Of a stretch of 64,000 nucleotides of DNA, positions 63,161-64,000 are shown one piece after another. Position numbers and translations under genes: made by a program. The number at the start of each line of letters is the position of its first letter. Position 1 is the first letter of the stretch. This DNA is from Selaginella moellendorffii. Lineage: Eukaryota > Streptophyta > Lycopodiopsida > Selaginellales > Selaginellaceae. Under the pieces are notes generated by a model. The model worked only from the letters and a program-made list of their open reading frames with translations, had not been told where the DNA came from and did not search any database. The stretch lies in assembly GCF_000143415.4 (NCBI RefSeq), contig NW_003314266.1, positions 1,669,139 to 1,733,138 on the forward strand, in the 5' to 3' direction.

Positions 63161-64000
63161 ACATTCACCACGATTTACCCCCGCTGGTAAAGGGATTTAC
63201 TGCTCACATTCTCTGGCCTAATCCTTTCGTTGCTAATGAGATCCCTGTCAAAACTTGACGAGAAGTTTTATAGGTACCTTGGTAAGAATAGCCGCTCTTG
63301 TTTATAATTGTTGCTCATGGTCCATGCCTGAACGAGAGCAGCATTGATCTGTCTCATGCACTCTATGGTCCAAAACCGTGACAGAGCTTGAGCCTGGAGC
63401 TTGAAGACGTTATAAGAAATATAGTCTTCCTTGTGTACTCACGAGTAATGCTTGCAAACGATCATATTCTTTGAAAGCTCGGCCATAGGCTGCTGCGCCT
63501 TGCTCCTGTACAGCTTACAGAGTCAGTAATTTCGACATAAAGTTTCCAATACCTTCTTCACGTAGACGTTATAGATCAAGCTTGAATAGAGAAATCCATC
63601 TTGTTTATGGCTTTCTTCAGGCAGTGACGTCTCATTGTAGCACTCCCGTCCCAGAGCGGCAAAACCAAAGGAACCACTCGAAACATCTTCATGAGGACTG
63701 GAAGCACGAGCAGGCAAATGCGGCCATTACCGTTTGGAAACGGATGAACCGATAGAAGATGCTCGCGACCTTGTTCACACGGCTCCTGACTGTCCAGCTT
63801 GTGTGCGCCACCATGAGCCGCTGCTCTTCAACCTCTTGCAAGACGAACAGCAAGTCCGCCGTGAAAAGCTGCTACCAGGATCAGACGACACATCGGTTGT
63901 TCGCAGCTCTCCTGCTTTGAAGTCCGCCTTGGCTCCATAGAACATGATCAAGTGAGCTCGCTTCACTGTTTCCACCGTAACCTTCACCGTCGTCGAGAGA
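63160..64000 (-). CDS. Fic/Fido-domain protein (partial, runs off the window)
   Basis: On the minus strand a first stretch reads VKRAHLIMFYGAKADFKAGE then LRTTDVSSDPG, which fits the Fic helix and the AGxxR region. It is followed by FTADLLFVLQEVEEQRLMVA and NKVASIFYRF, and then by the catalytic loop HPFPNGNGRICLLVLPV (Fic motif HPFx[DEN]GNGR). The three parts lie in different frames, needing a one-base change near 63865 and another just before HPF, where several bases seem lost. Downstream, EQGAAAYGRAFKEYDRLQAL may be a later exon. Fic enzymes transfer AMP or other nucleotides to proteins through the loop His. It could be a pseudogene or carry assembly errors. Confidence 0.6.

Noticed and set aside
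1-64000. CRISPR array, bacterial operon or phage region
   Set aside because: Spliceosomal introns and plant families throughout; no spaced direct repeats of CRISPR type.
1-64000. tRNA and rRNA genes
   Set aside because: I looked for the internal promoter boxes and cloverleaf ends and found none I could defend.

Overview
This is plant nuclear DNA and most probably comes from a lycophyte close to Selaginella. Introns are very short (about 45-80 bases, GT-AG). PPR genes and PPR debris are common, a KDM5 relic and a FKBP15-like gene are present, and arrays of TTTAGGG type and both copia and gypsy elements occur. The species is an inference; no sequence here names it.

Layout. 1-7.9 kb is a rearranged repeat zone. 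It holds a primer-binding site and LTR edge (1-15), a decayed Ulp1/C48 protease gene with a repeat-rich tail (255-2320), a small gene with an ExoX/DUF3820-like motif (about 2.7-3.34 kb), a telomere-like patch (4.05 kb), a second Ulp1 fragment, and a 407-base inverted repeat made of PPR sequence around a 2.1 kb coiled-coil gene. 7.9-12.1 kb is AT-rich and nearly empty. 12.16-14.73 kb (minus) is an intact BAH plus TFIIS-like gene resembling AIPP3/BDT1. 15.2-15.6 kb is a truncated copy of the FKBP15-like gene at 42 kb. 16.6-19.9 kb is LTR-element debris. 22.25-26.96 kb is a copia element with both LTRs and a 5-base target duplication, inserted into a broken copy of the SR-rich gene at 28.2-29.4 kb. 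30-38.8 kb is mostly pseudogenes: duplicated non-coding segments, a small RRM gene, a P-class PPR pseudogene and a KDM5 (ARID-PHD-JmjC) pseudogene. 40-41.8 kb is a gypsy relic.

From 42 kb the window is gene-dense and mostly intact: FKBP15-like (42.0-44.5), prolyl oligopeptidase (45.5-48.4), a two-domain Dabb protein (48.7-49.9), a NAC factor (50.6-51.5), an unrecognised 201-residue protein (52.3-53.2, minus), an intronless PLS-type PPR protein (53.3-55.8, minus), an SLC1/DAACS carrier (56.0-57.9), a SABATH methyltransferase pseudogene (58, minus), a GDSL esterase (59.1-60.3), arginyl-tRNA synthetase (60.5-63.0, minus) and the end of a Fic-domain gene (63.2-64, minus).

The genes are unrelated housekeeping and regulatory loci rather than one pathway. 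Exon coordinates were read by eye from GT/AG signals and checked for reading-frame sums; for the intact multi-exon genes the exon lengths add to a multiple of three. The signals that stand out most are the PPR-armed inverted repeat, the AT-rich bulb-lectin relics, the SLC1 carrier in a plant, and the Fic gene at the right edge.
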